A stretch of DNA of 64,000 bases. Source: Quercus robur. Its lineage: Eukaryota > Streptophyta > Magnoliopsida > Fagales > Fagaceae. The notes beneath the pieces were generated by a model. That model saw only the letters and a program-made list of their open reading frames with translations, was not told the origin of the DNA and did not search any database. Shown one piece after another: positions 12,734 through 24,467 of the stretch; position 1 is the first letter of the stretch, and each line of letters starts with the position of its first letter. A program made the translations under genes and the position numbers. The stretch lies in the NCBI RefSeq assembly GCF_932294415.1, contig NC_065536.1, positions 44,538,354 to 44,602,353 on the forward strand, given 5' to 3'.

Positions 12734-12873
12734 GGGCCCATTTGGATTGAGTGGGGAAGGAGAGGGAGTGGAGGAGAGTAGAGTAAAGTTTACTAAAAAT
12801 AGACTAATTTTGGTCCAAATCTACTCCTCTCTACTCCACTACCTCTCCCTCTTCCTCAATCCAAACGAACATT
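12734..12873. mobile_element. Foldback MITE (about 140 bp)
   Basis: The left arm (CCCATTTGGATTGAGTGGGG, then AG-rich) is matched in reverse complement by the right arm (CTCCCTCTTCCTCAATCCAA). Nearly the whole element can therefore fold on itself. It is non-coding and abuts the next MITE. Confidence 0.65.
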
Positions 12874-12876
12874 TAG

Positions 12877-13152
12877 TATGTGTTTGGGCTCTGCGTCTGC
12901 GTGTCCGCGTTTTTCAGTTCACGTTTTCTACCTTTTTTTTTTTTTTTTTTGCCCATATTTGTTGACTTTGGGAGACAATATTTACTATTATGAACAGTGT
13001 CTGCACTGTTCATGCACTGTGCATACACTGCTCACATATTAAAAAATATTAAAAATGGGTCCCACGATACTATTTACACATTTAAAAATTATTTTGCTAC
13101 AGTGTTTTCAGTTTTCAGTTTTCAACAACAATAAATTCAATCCAAACGGACC
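12877..13152. mobile_element. MITE, copy 2 of the family at 10641-10926
   Basis: It begins GTATGTGTTTGGGC and ends AATCCAAACGGACC, again with inverted GTTTGG ends. From about 13040 it matches copy 1 almost base for base. A poly-T run at 12932-12950 replaces part of the centre. Confidence 0.6.
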
Positions 13153-13204
13153 ATTAATTAGTCTAACCCTCAGCTATAACTAATTCCTGTTAGTGTTAGT
13201 TGGC

Positions 13205-13672
13205 TAGTTCATGGCTGCCTCTCGCTCTATTCACTATGTTGTTGTTCTTCACATTCTTTGCTATATCAAGGGAAGTCTCTTCCATAATTTGTGCTTCTCT
13301 TCTCAATTTACACTTGAGTTGCATGCCTACTCTGATGCTAATTGGGTTGAAGATCCCACCGATTGCCACTCCACTACTGGCTACTGCTTCTTACTAGGCA
13401 CCTCTCTCATCTTTTAGCACAAAAAGAAGTAGTTTGTCACTGCTCACTTTAGCTTTGAGGCTAAATACCATTCTCTAGTTGATACTACCTACAATCTTCT
13501 TTGGCTTCATCGGCTTTTATTAGATATGGGTGCTCCTCAGACTAGCATTACTCCTCTTCATTGTGACAATCGTAGTATTATCCACATTGCTCACAATGAT
13601 ATTTTTCATAAGCCCATCAAACATATTGAAATTGATATTGTCACATCGTTTATCACCATCTACAACATGGTA
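13205..13672 (+). pseudogene. Ty1/copia RNase H fragment
   Basis: Translation gives LHAYSDANWVEDPTDCHST, a stop-broken middle, then TPLHCDNRSIIHIAHNDIF. These are the RNase H motifs of plant copia elements. Stops interrupt it near 13416 and 13430. No LTR or reverse transcriptase is seen beside it, so it is an isolated piece. It is close in sequence to the RNase H end of the copia element at 49.5 kb. Confidence 0.75.
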
Positions 13673-14012
13673 GTCTCTCTCTCTCTCTCTCTCTCCATTT
13701 TACATAGGCAATAGCTAATTTGAGAGTGCCCCATTCTCCCCAACATCGAATCCAAGCAGATCTAGAGTTTTCCTCTTAAAGATACGGGTTCAGGTTTGGG
13801 TATAATGGGTCTAAGTAAGTGATTTGTCACTATAAATTTTTAATAAAATTTCAGTTGCCACATCATTAAAAATATACCTTCTTATATCTCTTTTAGCCAC
13901 ATATACAAGAAACTTAATGGAGCTAGACAAAAGGGCCAATATCACACTTTAGGGACTAAAAATGGTCATTTGAAATATCCTAAAAACACTCAATATGTAA
14001 ACTTTAGGGATA

Positions 14013-14016
14013 TGGA

Positions 14017-14066
<50 letters not shown>
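14013..14066. repeat. (GA)n microsatellite
   Basis: About 50 bp of nearly pure GA repeat, seen directly. Confidence 0.95.
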
Positions 14067-14619
14067 AGAAGAAGGACAAGAAGAATTAGAATCTGATAAG
14101 ACATAAATGAGAGAAGAATGGGGATAAGGTGGGCTACGTGTCAACCAATAGAGGAGAAGAAATTTGAAATCCAAATCATAAGTTGACATGTATAATACAG
14201 GTATTAAAAAATATATCGAACATGTTGAGTATAAAGGATTTCATTTATGGATACTCCACACCCAACCCAAAAAAATCTAGTGTCGTTTGGCAATATTGTA
14301 AGAAGTAGAGTTGTAAAATTGTAGAACTTTAGTTGAAAAGCTCTTTAGCATTTTGGAGTTTTTAGTACATTACAATGAATTGTGCTATCAAAGTTTTTGA
14401 TTTATAAAGCATAAACAATGATTTTTTTTTTTTTTTAAGTTCTAAATTTCAACATATTTCTAAAATACTACAAAATAATTTTATGGGGCTTAAAAGATCT
14501 TTTCAAGATGATTATCGTAAATGTACATTTGATTGTTTTCGTTTTTGTTTTTGTTTTTTTTTTTTTTTTTTTTTTTTGTATTTTGTATTTTTTTTAACAG
14601 CCTTATAGTTGTTTGAGCT

Positions 14620-14788
14620 ACCACCGCACATCCTTGGTGCGATGGTCACTCCACAAGTATAAGTGCTTGTAGGGTGTGGGGGGCAAGAGCCGAGATTCAA
14701 GTGTCCAGAAGGGAGTTTCAAACACATATACACTTAAATTAGGCTAGAGTAGAATTCTATCTTGTAAAATAAAAAAAAATAAAAAAAG
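14620..14788 (+). mobile_element. tRNA-derived SINE with 13-bp target duplication
   Basis: The element is flanked by identical 13-bp copies AGTTGTTTGAGCT at 14607-14619 and 14789-14801 and ends in an A-rich tail. Its head has a pol III A box, TGGTGCGATGG (14635-14645), and a weaker B box, GAGATTCAAGTG (14692-14703), 46 bp later. The non-coding body contains ACACATATACACTTAAATTA. The clean target duplication defines both ends exactly. Confidence 0.85.
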
Positions 14789-15063
14789 AGTTGTTTGAGC
14801 TCTTTTTTAAATTGTGTGTTAGCACAACCTGTTGCTGACCAGGTCTTCTTTTGGATCCAACCATTTTGGATCGAATCGGGCCATTTGGTTTTTGTTTTTT
14901 TTTTTTTTTTTTTGGCTGTTGATTTACTTGAGCTTTCCTAATGTTAACAATTTGATCAACAATCACATTCAAATTTGATCACAAAACTAAGAATCTCTCT
15001 TTTTTAGTTTTGAAAATTATGCTCAAAACTTAGAAGTGCATCATTAATACCAGCTTAATTACA

Positions 15064-15215
15064 TAACTACAAGGGGGTTGGTCTAGTGGTTCTCAATACT
15101 TCATGTACTTTGTGAGGTTCTAGGGTCAAAAGTTCTAGTTAGAGTTTTTGGGTTAAACCCCAAGAGATTCCTCTCTTTTTTATCTTTTTTCTTGTTTTCT
15201 TAAAGAGAAATTCCT
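15064..15215 (+). repeat. Possible SINE, tRNA-like head
   Basis: GGTTGGTCTAGTGG near 15077 fits an A box and GAGGTTCTAGGGTC near 15114 is a degraded B box. The rest is non-coding and ends in a T-rich stretch. No target duplication was found, so the limits are loose. Confidence 0.35.
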
Positions 15216-16740
15216 CTTTTTACTTACTTGTGTTGAGTTATAAATTGACCCTAGTTAATTAATTAATTACCCAAGATCAAATTACATGCAAACTAGATTA
15301 TTAAGACACAATCAAATCACCAAACTAAATAAAATGCAATAGAAAATAAGTTTGACACAATGGTTTGATCACAATGGGAAAAAGCCTCACATGTAAATCT
15401 TCATCGGGTGAATTTTAGGTCACAACTCTTGAAGAATCTACTAACAAGAAAAAAATGGTTATAAGTATAAGGAATCTTACATTATCCTAAAATGCCTACC
15501 TACAATAGAACATACTGATCTATATGGAAAGCTCAGCTCCAATCCCCATTTGGACTTGATATTGTAGAAGAATTTTCCTTTGCACAAATCTTCTATTTGT
15601 GTCCAACTCCATAGTAACCCTTTTGATTGTTGTAATTTTGCAGAATTCTTCAATCCACGCTTGAATGAACCTGAAGTAACTTGGCACAAAACCCTAGGCA
15701 CACAAATATCACAACTCTTGTTATTCGTATCTCTCCATGTCTATGATAACTAAAAAAATATGTTTTTTTTATATTCTTTGGAACTCTAGTGGATGAATTC
15801 CTAGAAGGCCAACTCATTATGGGCTGAAAACAGAATTTATTGTTCAGTTTTCCTAAGGCTCGATAGGTCAAGAAGTGTCAGGCCAATTATCAAGATTCAT
15901 TTATTCTCAATAGATCAACATGTATCAAGGTCTGCAGATTTAGCTTTTTTTGAATACTCTTGTATTTTCAATAACACTACTTGTTTATCTCGTCAAGATT
16001 TTCTTAAATACACCCAAAACTAAGACTCAAATATAAATTAAATGTGTTTTGATTTCAAATATGCCAATACGTAAAAATATGACCTTACAACTTACGTGAG
16101 TAGAGGGGAGAATTATAGATACCGCATGGAACAATTAGGTGCTCAAAGTTAATAGAAAAAAGAATGATTAAGTAATTAGATGATGAAATAAATGGGTTGG
16201 CCCACATAATGTGAATGGCAAATTGAAATTATTTTTTTTTTTTGAAGAAATTGAAATTATTATTAATGGATCCATGACACGAGTAGAAATATTTTTGGTC
16301 AAACTATTGGAGTAGACTGGAGACTGAGTAGAGTAAAAGTAAGTGTACAACAAAAGCGAGGCTCAAAAAAGGCGGGATCCAGTTCAAAATTTCTATTTTG
16401 GCCTTGGGTGAAAGGGATAGAATAGAAAGATGTTTCAGTCAAACATAAGTGTCAAACTTTTCAAATAAACAAAAGCAAATGCAAAGTACTATGTATGTGT
16501 ATGTATGTGTGTGTGAGAGTGTAATTGTCATTTGCCAATAAAGCTTTACCCGGGTCTCACGCCTCCCCTCTCAGTCTTCTCTCGCTAAAAACCAAGCCCT
16601 CGTTTCTCTTTTCTACTCTATACGCCTATTCACATCTCTCTCTCTCTCTCTCTCTCTCTCTAGGAACAAGTCCAAGGGAATATTAAGATGCACGCATACA
16701 CAATTCCATTCAACCATCTACTAATCTCTAATAATATTTC
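15216..16740. other. Intergenic, no gene seen
   Basis: Only short frames on both strands. The last 200 bp are pyrimidine-rich with a (TC)n run at 16639-16662 and probably belong to the upstream region of the PADRE gene. Confidence 0.5.
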
Positions 16741-16744
16741 TCTC

Positions 16745-16756
16745 TATATATATAAA
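16745..16756 (+). promoter_or_regulatory. Candidate TATA box of the PADRE gene
   Basis: TATATATAAATA lies about 300 bp upstream of the chosen ATG and just downstream of a CT microsatellite, a common plant core-promoter arrangement. It is placed by eye only; the transcription start is unknown. Confidence 0.3.
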
Positions 16757-17048
16757 TATATATTCACGCACACTCACCTGCACCATTATTCATTTCCTTC
16801 AAATCAATATCTCACCTCCCCACAAAGACCAAGCTAAAGTTACGTTATCGAATACAAATTTTCTGTCTTACTTTATGCTTAACTAAACCTTTTAACGCGA
16901 CGTTCTCAAATCTCAAATCTCAAATCTCAAATCTTACATCCGTGTCTGAGCCATTTTGTTGTGCTTTATATCTGAGGATTATTATTATGAGCAAATGGGC
17001 ATCATCAAATACTTCAATCTTCAAATGATACCTTGGTGTTTCCACTTA

Positions 17049-17840
17049 ATGGGAAACCATGTCTCTTGCATGCAACTCCAGCCAGAGCCAGAACCAAAGC
17101 CATCATCACTACCAGTTGGCTCTATAAAGCTTATCAAATCAGATGGTCTAGTCAAGATCTACCACCGACCTATCCATGCTTCAGAGCTCATGGTAGAGTT
17201 TCCAAAGCACTTAGTGTGCCGCTCAGATTCAATTTACATAGGCCAGAAGATCCCAGCTCTTTCAGATAACGATGAGCTTCAGCCAGGCCACAAGTACTTT
17301 CTTCTTCCAAAGCATTTCTTCCAATCTGTTCTATCATTCGTGACCATAGCTTCCTTTGCCTCCTCCTCTCATCAACAAGAATCATCTTCGTCTCCATTGA
17401 TCTCTAAAGACTCAAGAAATGCATTTCTAAAGAAAGCAGCCACTTGCCAACCTTTTGATATACAAAAAACCACATCTGGGTGTCTGAGGATACGCGTTTC
17501 GGATGAGTTCATATCACAATTGTTGGAAGAAGGGAAGATGAGAGAAGAGAATGAGGAAAAAAGCGAGAGCTCAAGTAAAGCTACTGCTAAGAGTGTAGTA
17601 TGCACTACGCCTCAATTGCAAAAGGAGTATCAGCAGCTTGTTGGGTCACGTTTGTGGAAGCCGAAGCTTGAAACCATAAAGGAGAAAGAGAAGAGAAAAC
17701 TGTCTTCATTCGGGATAAAGAGAAGGAAGAAATCGCAACCAAAAGGGCCTCAAAAGACTCTCAGATCAGAACACCACCTTCATGTAACTTGTACCAAGCC
17801 TCCTTCAAAGGCCAAGATCAAGATTAAATCAAGAAAATGA
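17049..17840 (+). CDS. PADRE (DUF4228) domain protein
   Basis: Single-exon protein of 263 residues. The start at 17049 gives MGNHVSC, with Gly2 for N-myristoylation and Cys7 for possible palmitoylation, as in many members of this family. An in-frame ATG at 16956 would add 31 residues and hide that signal. The family core follows: IKLIKSDGLVKIYHRPIHAS, ELMVEFPKHLVC, then LQPGHKYFLLPKHFFQSVL. The LxxGxxYFLLP segment is the family hallmark. The C-terminal third is acidic, then very Lys/Arg-rich (KIKIKSRK end), which could act as a nuclear or membrane-binding region. PADRE proteins are plant-specific, often induced by pathogens or abiotic stress, and of unknown biochemical function. No neighbour suggests a specific role. 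Confidence 0.85.
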   Translation: MGNHVSCMQLQPEPEPKPSSLPVGSIKLIKSDGLVKIYHRPIHASELMVEFPKHLVCRSDSIYIGQKIPALSDNDELQPGHKYFLLPKHFFQSVLSFVTIASFASSSHQQESSSSPLISKDSRNAFLKKAATCQPFDIQKTTSGCLRIRVSDEFISQLLEEGKMREENEEKSESSSKATAKSVVCTTPQLQKEYQQLVGSRLWKPKLETIKEKEKRKLSSFGIKRRKKSQPKGPQKTLRSEHHLHVTCTKPPSKAKIKIKSRK

Positions 17841-20151
17841 TTATATATAAAATACAAGCCCTTTTAGTTCTTACTTTTTTTCTTTTTTCTTTTTTCTTTT
17901 TTGCTTTTTGGTCTTTTTGGGCTTTTATGGGACCTGAGTATTCTGTAAAACTTGGTTTAGTGTAGATACAAGAACTAACTCAATTAAATGTGAAATGCAA
18001 TTTCTATCTCGCAGCACCTTTTGTTTTTCTTCCTTAAAATCAAAATATTTTGAGCATAAGCTTCACTAAATAAGTCTCTTGATCCAAGTACCCAAATTAG
18101 CAATTTGCTCCTAATTCGAAATACATCTTTTCAATGTTTTCCTTTAGTCTTTTTGGTTGAATCTCTTAAGCATACTTATTACGAGCAGAGCAGTTTAAGT
18201 TTTGCGAAAGATAGTGTCAGGTCTTGGAGCTGATCACTCCCGCCGTCTAATACTCACGTGTCTTTCTGGGCCAAAAGCAAGAAACATTTTGTTGTGCTAG
18301 TGATATGTGAGCGAATGAATCCATTGTTAATTAATTGATTTATGTTACTAGGTATAATATTACAAGATACAATTGATTACACAATGATCACTCACTACAT
18401 CAAGTGCATCGCAGTTTTGCATATAGAGCCCAGATTGGATTCAGCTTAAAAGCCAGCATTTGGACTTAATTTTTTTTGTTTTTTATTGGCCCAGCAATTG
18501 GATTTTGGATAAACAAATAAATAAGTAGCAATTAACAAATATTCATGGTATTTACACCTTCTAGAGAAAAAGTAAATATAGATTATCCTAATAGTCTGAC
18601 ATGGAGTATTACTCGACTGGAGTGGAGGCGTGTCCTGTAGAATTCTGGTTGTGCATCATTTATTTATTTTTCTTCCATTTTCTTGTGAGTTGGGTTGGCA
18701 GATCTAGTTGGACCGTGCGGTCTTCGGTGAACAGTTGGTAGGCTCAAGAGCCGGGTACTCCAAGATGAGATGGGAAAAATGACAAAGTAACAGTCAAACA
18801 AAGTCCGCTTCCAGATTTCCAGTGCAATTTCATTCAAAGCCAATTCATATACGTGAGTCTCTCTAATTTACTACTACATTAAACGTGCGGCGTCAACCAA
18901 TGCCTAACTTTCTGTCCCTCACTGACCCCACCATTTTATCGCCACTATGTACCAAAAGCAAAATTAGCGTGTACTCCATAGTACTAAGAAATGTTACTCA
19001 TGTGACTTTGATTCTTAAAAAAATAAAAATAAATAAATAAATAAAAATACTCATAGGAGTTTGTATTCAATCCAGACTCGGTCGGATCATTTCAGGTGGG
19101 GAAGAACAAAACCCGTCATCAACCTAGAAGGAGTGGCAGTTCGGATGGCTTGGCTCTCAATGGGTGGTAGTTAGTCAGAGTCAGTAGAATCGTGAGGAGA
19201 GAAGGTTTGCATTAGATCTAGTCAGAGATTTCTAGATATTCGCCAAATCTGGACGAAGAACTAGTTGAAAATGGTTAGAAGAGGGGTATGGTCAGATCGG
19301 CTCCATCAGGTTGAGAGAAACTGAAATTAAGACTTAAATCAACTTCGTCGGATCTTCTTCCCACAAAACCGATTTTGACCACCATGGTGATCGGATCAGA
19401 TGGCTCTTGGTTTTGTTTTGTCAAGTCCAATTGGATCTAGACAGTCCTACTTTTTATTAGGTGACTCTTAAAGTGCCAAATAATTACTCATATTAAAGTT
19501 AAGTACTTCACTAAAAAAAGTTAAGCTTTAGCTTATACGATGTGAATCCCATGCCATCCTTTGTGAAATTTCATAATAATAATCCTTTTGCTAAATTACA
19601 AAGAAAAATTATTCAATATTTCAAGTGTAATGCTTATTTCTCTCACATGAATGATGGATTTTATCATGACTTTATTTAGTCAAATTCACTATTATGTTTA
19701 TGTGAGAGAAGGGAACATTACTCGCGAAGTTCTAAATAACCATTTAATTACAAATTACACACAATAACTTTGACATGTTTTCAAATTTTTTTTTTTTTAA
19801 TACTTTTCAAAATGACATTTTTTTTTTTTTGGATTTAATGGTGTGGAATTGATAGATGTTGATGGATGGATTATATTGAAAATGAAACAAAGTTAAATGA
19901 CTAAAATGAAAAAATAAATAAATAAAAAGAGAAAGAAGAAAGGTAATATTGAATTGAAAACAAGTCAAAGAGTTTTTTTTTTTTTTTTTTTTCCAAAATA
20001 AATAAATTTTTTTTTTTAAAATATTGTTATAGGATAATGATGACAACAACCACCAATTGAAATTTAAATGGCTAAATTGAAAATACGTCAAAGTTAAAGG
20101 GTTAGCCTAATCCATTTAGAAAAATTATTTGAAAATTTGTGTTTTGACTAT
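17841..20151. other. Intergenic, no gene seen
   Basis: Starts with the T-rich 3' untranslated region of the PADRE gene; AATTAAA at 17982 is a possible poly-A signal. The region 19060-19450 is richer in GC than its surroundings but gives no convincing protein in any frame. Poly-A and poly-T runs occur near 19788-19990. Confidence 0.5.
19624..19724. repeat. Imperfect foldback sequence, MITE-like
   Basis: GTAATGCTTATTTCTCTCAC on the left is matched by the reverse complement of the right end (GTGAGAGAAGGGAACATTAC) with a few mismatches. Non-coding, about 100 bp. No target duplication was established. Confidence 0.4.
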
Positions 20152-20857
20152 TGTGGGGCCAGAGAACTTATGACCCGGCCCACTTTCCACTAGGGCCCAG
20201 GGCCCGTGCCGAGGAGGGTAGTTGCCAAGTTTGAGTAGGGAAAGACCAAATAGCCTAGAGACGCAACCGGGGATGACCCTGTCTTCGGCATCCCAAGACT
20301 TCGAAGGGAAGAGTGACATGTCATCAAAGGCAGCCTCCAAAAGGCTCCCCCCAGAAGAAGAGGCGAGTAGAATGGGACTCACGTGGGGGTACGATGTGGA
20401 GGTGGTTCAAGGTAAATACGTCCCCTCCGCATTGAATGCGTCCACAAACGTCCTAACCATATTAATGAGAAAAGACGCTGGAACAGTGTGGCTTCGGTTA
20501 TTACAACTAACAAAAAGTAAGGGGAGGCGGTTGATGGGATAAGTACTTGAATGGGCACCTGCCTGATCAACAGGTGGAGGGCCAGGATCAGCCAAGAAGG
20601 GCTATATAATGTGAAGACTGACGCACTAAAGAGGGGGCTGGGAAAAAAAGGCCAAGAACCAGAGTCTCCCAGACTGTATCGAGGAGAAAGAATCCTCAAG
20701 TGAACAATGTTTAAATTTGTATGAACACTACGTCTAACCGCCGTTCGGTGACCAAGGCCTAGCCTTTCAAACCCACGCTCTACAAATTATATTGTTTGGG
20801 CCATTTTACGTGCGAACCCAGTATCATTTTGTGGTCGTTACAAATCGAGTCCTTACA
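20152..20857 (+). repeat. 5' LTR of the 20-kb element
   Basis: Starts TGTGGGGCC and ends TCCTTACA directly before the primer site. A TATA box (TATATAAT at 20603) lies where an LTR promoter is expected. Its last 80 bp align with the LTR ends at 40649 and 56176. Confidence 0.9.
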
Positions 20858-20877
20858 ATTGGCGCCATCTGTGGGAA
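20858..20877 (+). other. Primer binding site of the 20-kb element
   Basis: ATTGGCGCCATCTGTGGGAA begins directly at the LTR end. The TGGCGCC core is complementary to the 3' end of plant tRNA-Asp; the match weakens after about nine bases. Confidence 0.75.
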
Positions 20878-21086
20878 AGGCTTGTGTGTTGGCATAGGCG
20901 GTGGGTCAAGAAAGTTCCCCCCATCATTTCCAACAGCCCGTTGTGGTGCCCTAACATAAAGTTTCATTAGGGGCTACACTTCGAAGCGCCAGTAGCACAG
21001 ATGGGTCTAGGGGCTTGGCCGAGGGGCTAATCCATCCAAACCGATGTCCCACACCTTGGCTGAGGTGCTAATCTCCCCAAACTTAA

Positions 21087-21460
21087 AAACTAAATTTTTG
21101 ACAGAACCAAGATATTGTATGGTCCTCGGACTCAAACTTATGGAGAAACCAACTACTTAAAAATCAAGTTTTGGACAGAACCAAGGTATTGCATGGTCCT
21201 CGGACTCAAACCTATGGGGAAACCAACTACTTAAAAAAACTAAGTTTTGGATAGAACTAAGGTATTGCATGGTCCTCGGACTCAAACCTATGGGGAAACC
21301 AACTACTTAAAAAATTAAGTTTTGGACAGAACCAAGGTATTGCATAGTCTTCAGACTCAAACCTATGGGGAAACCAACTACTTAAAAATCAAATTTTGGA
21401 CAGAACCAAGGTATTGCATGGTCCTCGGACTCAAACCTATGGGGAAACCAACTACTAAAG
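21087..21460 (+). repeat. Tandem repeat, five units of 74-76 bp
   Basis: Each unit carries TTTTGGACAGAACCAAGGTA and GGTCCTCGGACTCAAACCTA. The anchor GACAGAACC (or its variant) falls at 21100, 21174, 21250, 21325 and 21399. The unit is clearly related to the 81-bp array at 40882, but here it has few copies and small length differences. It lies in the leader between the primer site and the antisense ORF. Confidence 0.9.
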
Positions 21461-21914
21461 GAAATCTGGATACCAAGTTGGTCCTAACAACATACAGGAC
21501 ATCTTGGATGATGCCCATATCTCCACTGGAGTAGGTTCGGACATGAATTCAATATCCTATTGGTGTGAGTAAGTTAGAGTTCCCAGATATGATCCCAAAT
21601 ATATCCTATGTACAACCATTCATATATGTTAAGATAACTAGTACAAAAATCAGGAGATCTGCAACAATAGTAAGCATCAGCAAGGGCAACCAGCACGTAA
21701 TTTAAAGAAAGAAAAGAATTTCACATATATGGTTAATAAGTTCAACTACCATCAAACTACAAAGTTTTCAAAACAAAAGAGAAATGAGTCAAGTAATTAA
21801 GCAGGAAACAAATTCAAAGGACGGCCAGGGTTGCTACTTCTTCAATGTTGTCTTGTCCACGTCTTCGGAAGGTAGAGCAGAACTAGCCTTGGGGCCCAAG
21901 GGGACGTCCCCTTT

Positions 21915-24467
21915 TTAGGAAGGCTGAGCAGGGTCGGTTTCGATACTCTTGGGGACCTCAGTAAGGGGAATTGCCTGTAGGGACAGAGCGAGGATGGCTG
22001 GCTCTTCGGCATCAGGGATCTGAGCGCTGACCGTAGGCTCGGCACCCTCTTTGGGCATCTCGGAATTCATACTTTCAGGTGCTTCTATCACATCATGAAG
22101 TTCTCCCCCTTCAAGCGACTCGCCAGGAGGGATGCTGATCTGTGCAGCTTCTGACTGAGTAACCCCTGCCTCGTGTTGATCGCTCACAGCCTCGGAGCTG
22201 GCGGAGGCGGCCTCACGGATGGCTGGAGGATAAAATATGCTCTCCGCGTTCCACAAATCAGACGACGCATCCACCCCAACTCGTTTTAAGGCATCTTCCC
22301 AAACCTGGGAGCAGTTTAGCCTGCACACTCCGGGAATTTGGGCTTTAAGGGAGGCTTGGGTTTCAGCTACCCCCGTATTGTAACCATCATCCTTGGCCTT
22401 ATCCCTAGCAACTTCGGCCTCGTTTCTGGGAAACTCAGCCTCCTGCTTGGCCCTCACGGTTTCGTCCCGGGCATACTCCGCCACGCCTTTAGCATTCTCT
22501 GCCATGATCAGTCTTTCCTTCAAATCACTGATCTGCTCCTTGGCTATTTGCAACTGATCCTCGGCTTCGAGTAGATGTTTTGTCTGTTCCTCGGCCTGTT
22601 TTTGGGCGCCATTTAAACCCGCCGAGACGCTATCCCTCTCTCGGATAGCCTCCTTTAAGGCCTCCTTAGCCTTTGCGAGGTCGTCCTCGGAAGATTTGAG
22701 GGTCCGCGTGGCGTCTATGCGTTTAGCGCGTTCATTCTCGGCGGCCTTACTCTGCTTGTTAACTTCCTCCTCCATCCTATAGGTGGTCTGGAGAGCCTGT
22801 CAAGTGAGATAAGTACATCGTGAGTGAAAGACCGGGAGCAAGAGTTAATAAAGTTTTAGGTTTCAAGAGTCTTACCATACCCAAGTACCTCTTCGTATTG
22901 AGGAAAACTTCCTGCATCCTCATGTTCTTCAATTCATCCACATCGGTGGGAAGCAGCATGGTTCTCCCTAGCGCGTCGGCCACATAACCGCCCTCGCCAT
23001 CTCTAAGGTCCCTCATGGATGCGGTTTCCAGCAATGGCCCCCCGTGGAGCATGGGGGCGGGAAGCCAAGCACTCGGGGCGGATTGGGCTTCGATCCCTTT
23101 CCCCTTGCCTTGGGCGAATTGGGCCTCGATCCCTTTCCCTTTGCTCTGGTGCCCAATCTTTAACTGTTTCTGAACTCGCGAGGATTCATCCCTCTCCTGA
23201 GAGGATTGGGATTTTCCCCCGTCCATGGGTTCCTTCCCCTTGGGATTCCTCTTTCTCTTTGAGTCAGTGGGCTCCGGCCGAGGAGGCAGAGCTGATTGAG
23301 GAGGAGCAGGAAGTTTGGGATGGGGAGATTGTGGCTGCGACTTAGTGGAGGATGACCTAGTCTGGATGGTCTGGGGCTGAGATGGTGGAGATGGAATACT
23401 GGACTGCGATGTTCCCATCTCGGCTCGGGAGGATGTACCCACCGACAATAGCTCCGCTTCGGACAAGTCTGGGTCCCCTAGATCACCAGAAAGATCCTCG
23501 GATGGGTCGGCTTGATCAAATGCCCCAAAACCCTCCTCGGACGGATCCAAATTATCTTCGTCCTCCGCTGCGCGATGAAGCGACGAAGAGCCCACCAATG
23601 GGATGCCCTTTGGGACAGGAGATCCTTCGAAGATCAAAAACCCTTGTTCAACTACGGTAATTTTTGGAAGCCGAGGACGGTTAACGCTAATCACGTGCTT
23701 TGGGTCGGCAAACGACTTCTGAAGGGGAGCGTACCCTAAGATTTTGTGAGCGGCTCTAACTTGACCATCATTGTCATTTACAAAAACTGCCGCTTGAAGA
23801 ACAGTCTCCAAGTCCACTCGGTTAACTAGGTGAAAGTGCTGATGAAAGGCGTTGGGATCTGCAAGAAAAAGACATGCACAGGGTTAGTAGCCGAACCACA
23901 TCAAATTAAAATGGCGCAAAGGATCAGCGCCCTTCCACTCTTTATACCCCACCCGGTTCTCCCTCCACCATTGGGCATGGAATGTCGTCGTGCCATTCCC
24001 CAGATACAATAAGAAAATCTTTGTTCAACCCCTTGTTGAAGTCGGGGAGGCACTGAATTAGCCGAACCCTTTCGTCTCTGGTCTTTATGTAATAGATTTT
24101 GCCCTTTAATTTTTGGAGATTGTAGCACCAATTCACGTCATGATGGGTTAGTCTTAGCCCCATTTTCTCATTTAGGGCATCCACACAACCCAGAATCCTA
24201 AACATATTGGCGGCGCACTGGGTGGGAGCTAACCGGAAATGCCTAAGGTAATTCTTCATTACTGGCCCCATGGGGATTCTCATACCCCCCCCCCCCTCTA
24301 CGAAGGCGAGAACAGGGATTACCACCTTGCTTGTATTTCTCAGAATATGCCACTCCCCCCATCTTGCAATGCCTCAAACTCACGTTGGGGGGAATTCTAT
24401 AATCGGCGATGAACTTTTCCATCGCCTCTTCGGTCTCAACCAATTTCCTCAGTCTCATTTTAACCAT
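21915..24467 (-). CDS. Antisense spliced ORF of the 20-kb element (gypsy-associated aORF, coiled coil)
   Basis: On the strand opposite to LTR transcription, three exons are visible. Exon 1 is about 24467-23953 and resembles the 'putative gypsy-type transposon' domain (segments LRHFRLAPTQCAANMFRILG and FLIVSGEWHDD). Exon 2, 23858-22876, is Pro/Ser-rich and ends KRYLGM. Exon 3, 22796-21915, is a long Ala/Glu/Lys coiled coil with a Pro/Glu-rich tail. The intron 22797-22875 is 79 bp with GT-AG ends and joins frames at phase 0; the intron about 23859-23952 is less certain. Exons 2 and 3 are fully open (327 and 293 codons). Exon 1 changes frame near a G-run at 24352-24358 and has an expanded G-run near 24290, so this copy is probably defective. 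Function unknown. Confidence 0.65.

Noticed and set aside
19060-19450. Possible gene in a GC-richer stretch
   Set aside because: All frames are broken and no motif is recognisable; no splice model rescues it.
20222-20699. Short ORFs of about 100 codons in the LTR on both strands
   Set aside because: They lie wholly inside the LTR, recur broken in the 3' LTR, and show no protein-like composition.
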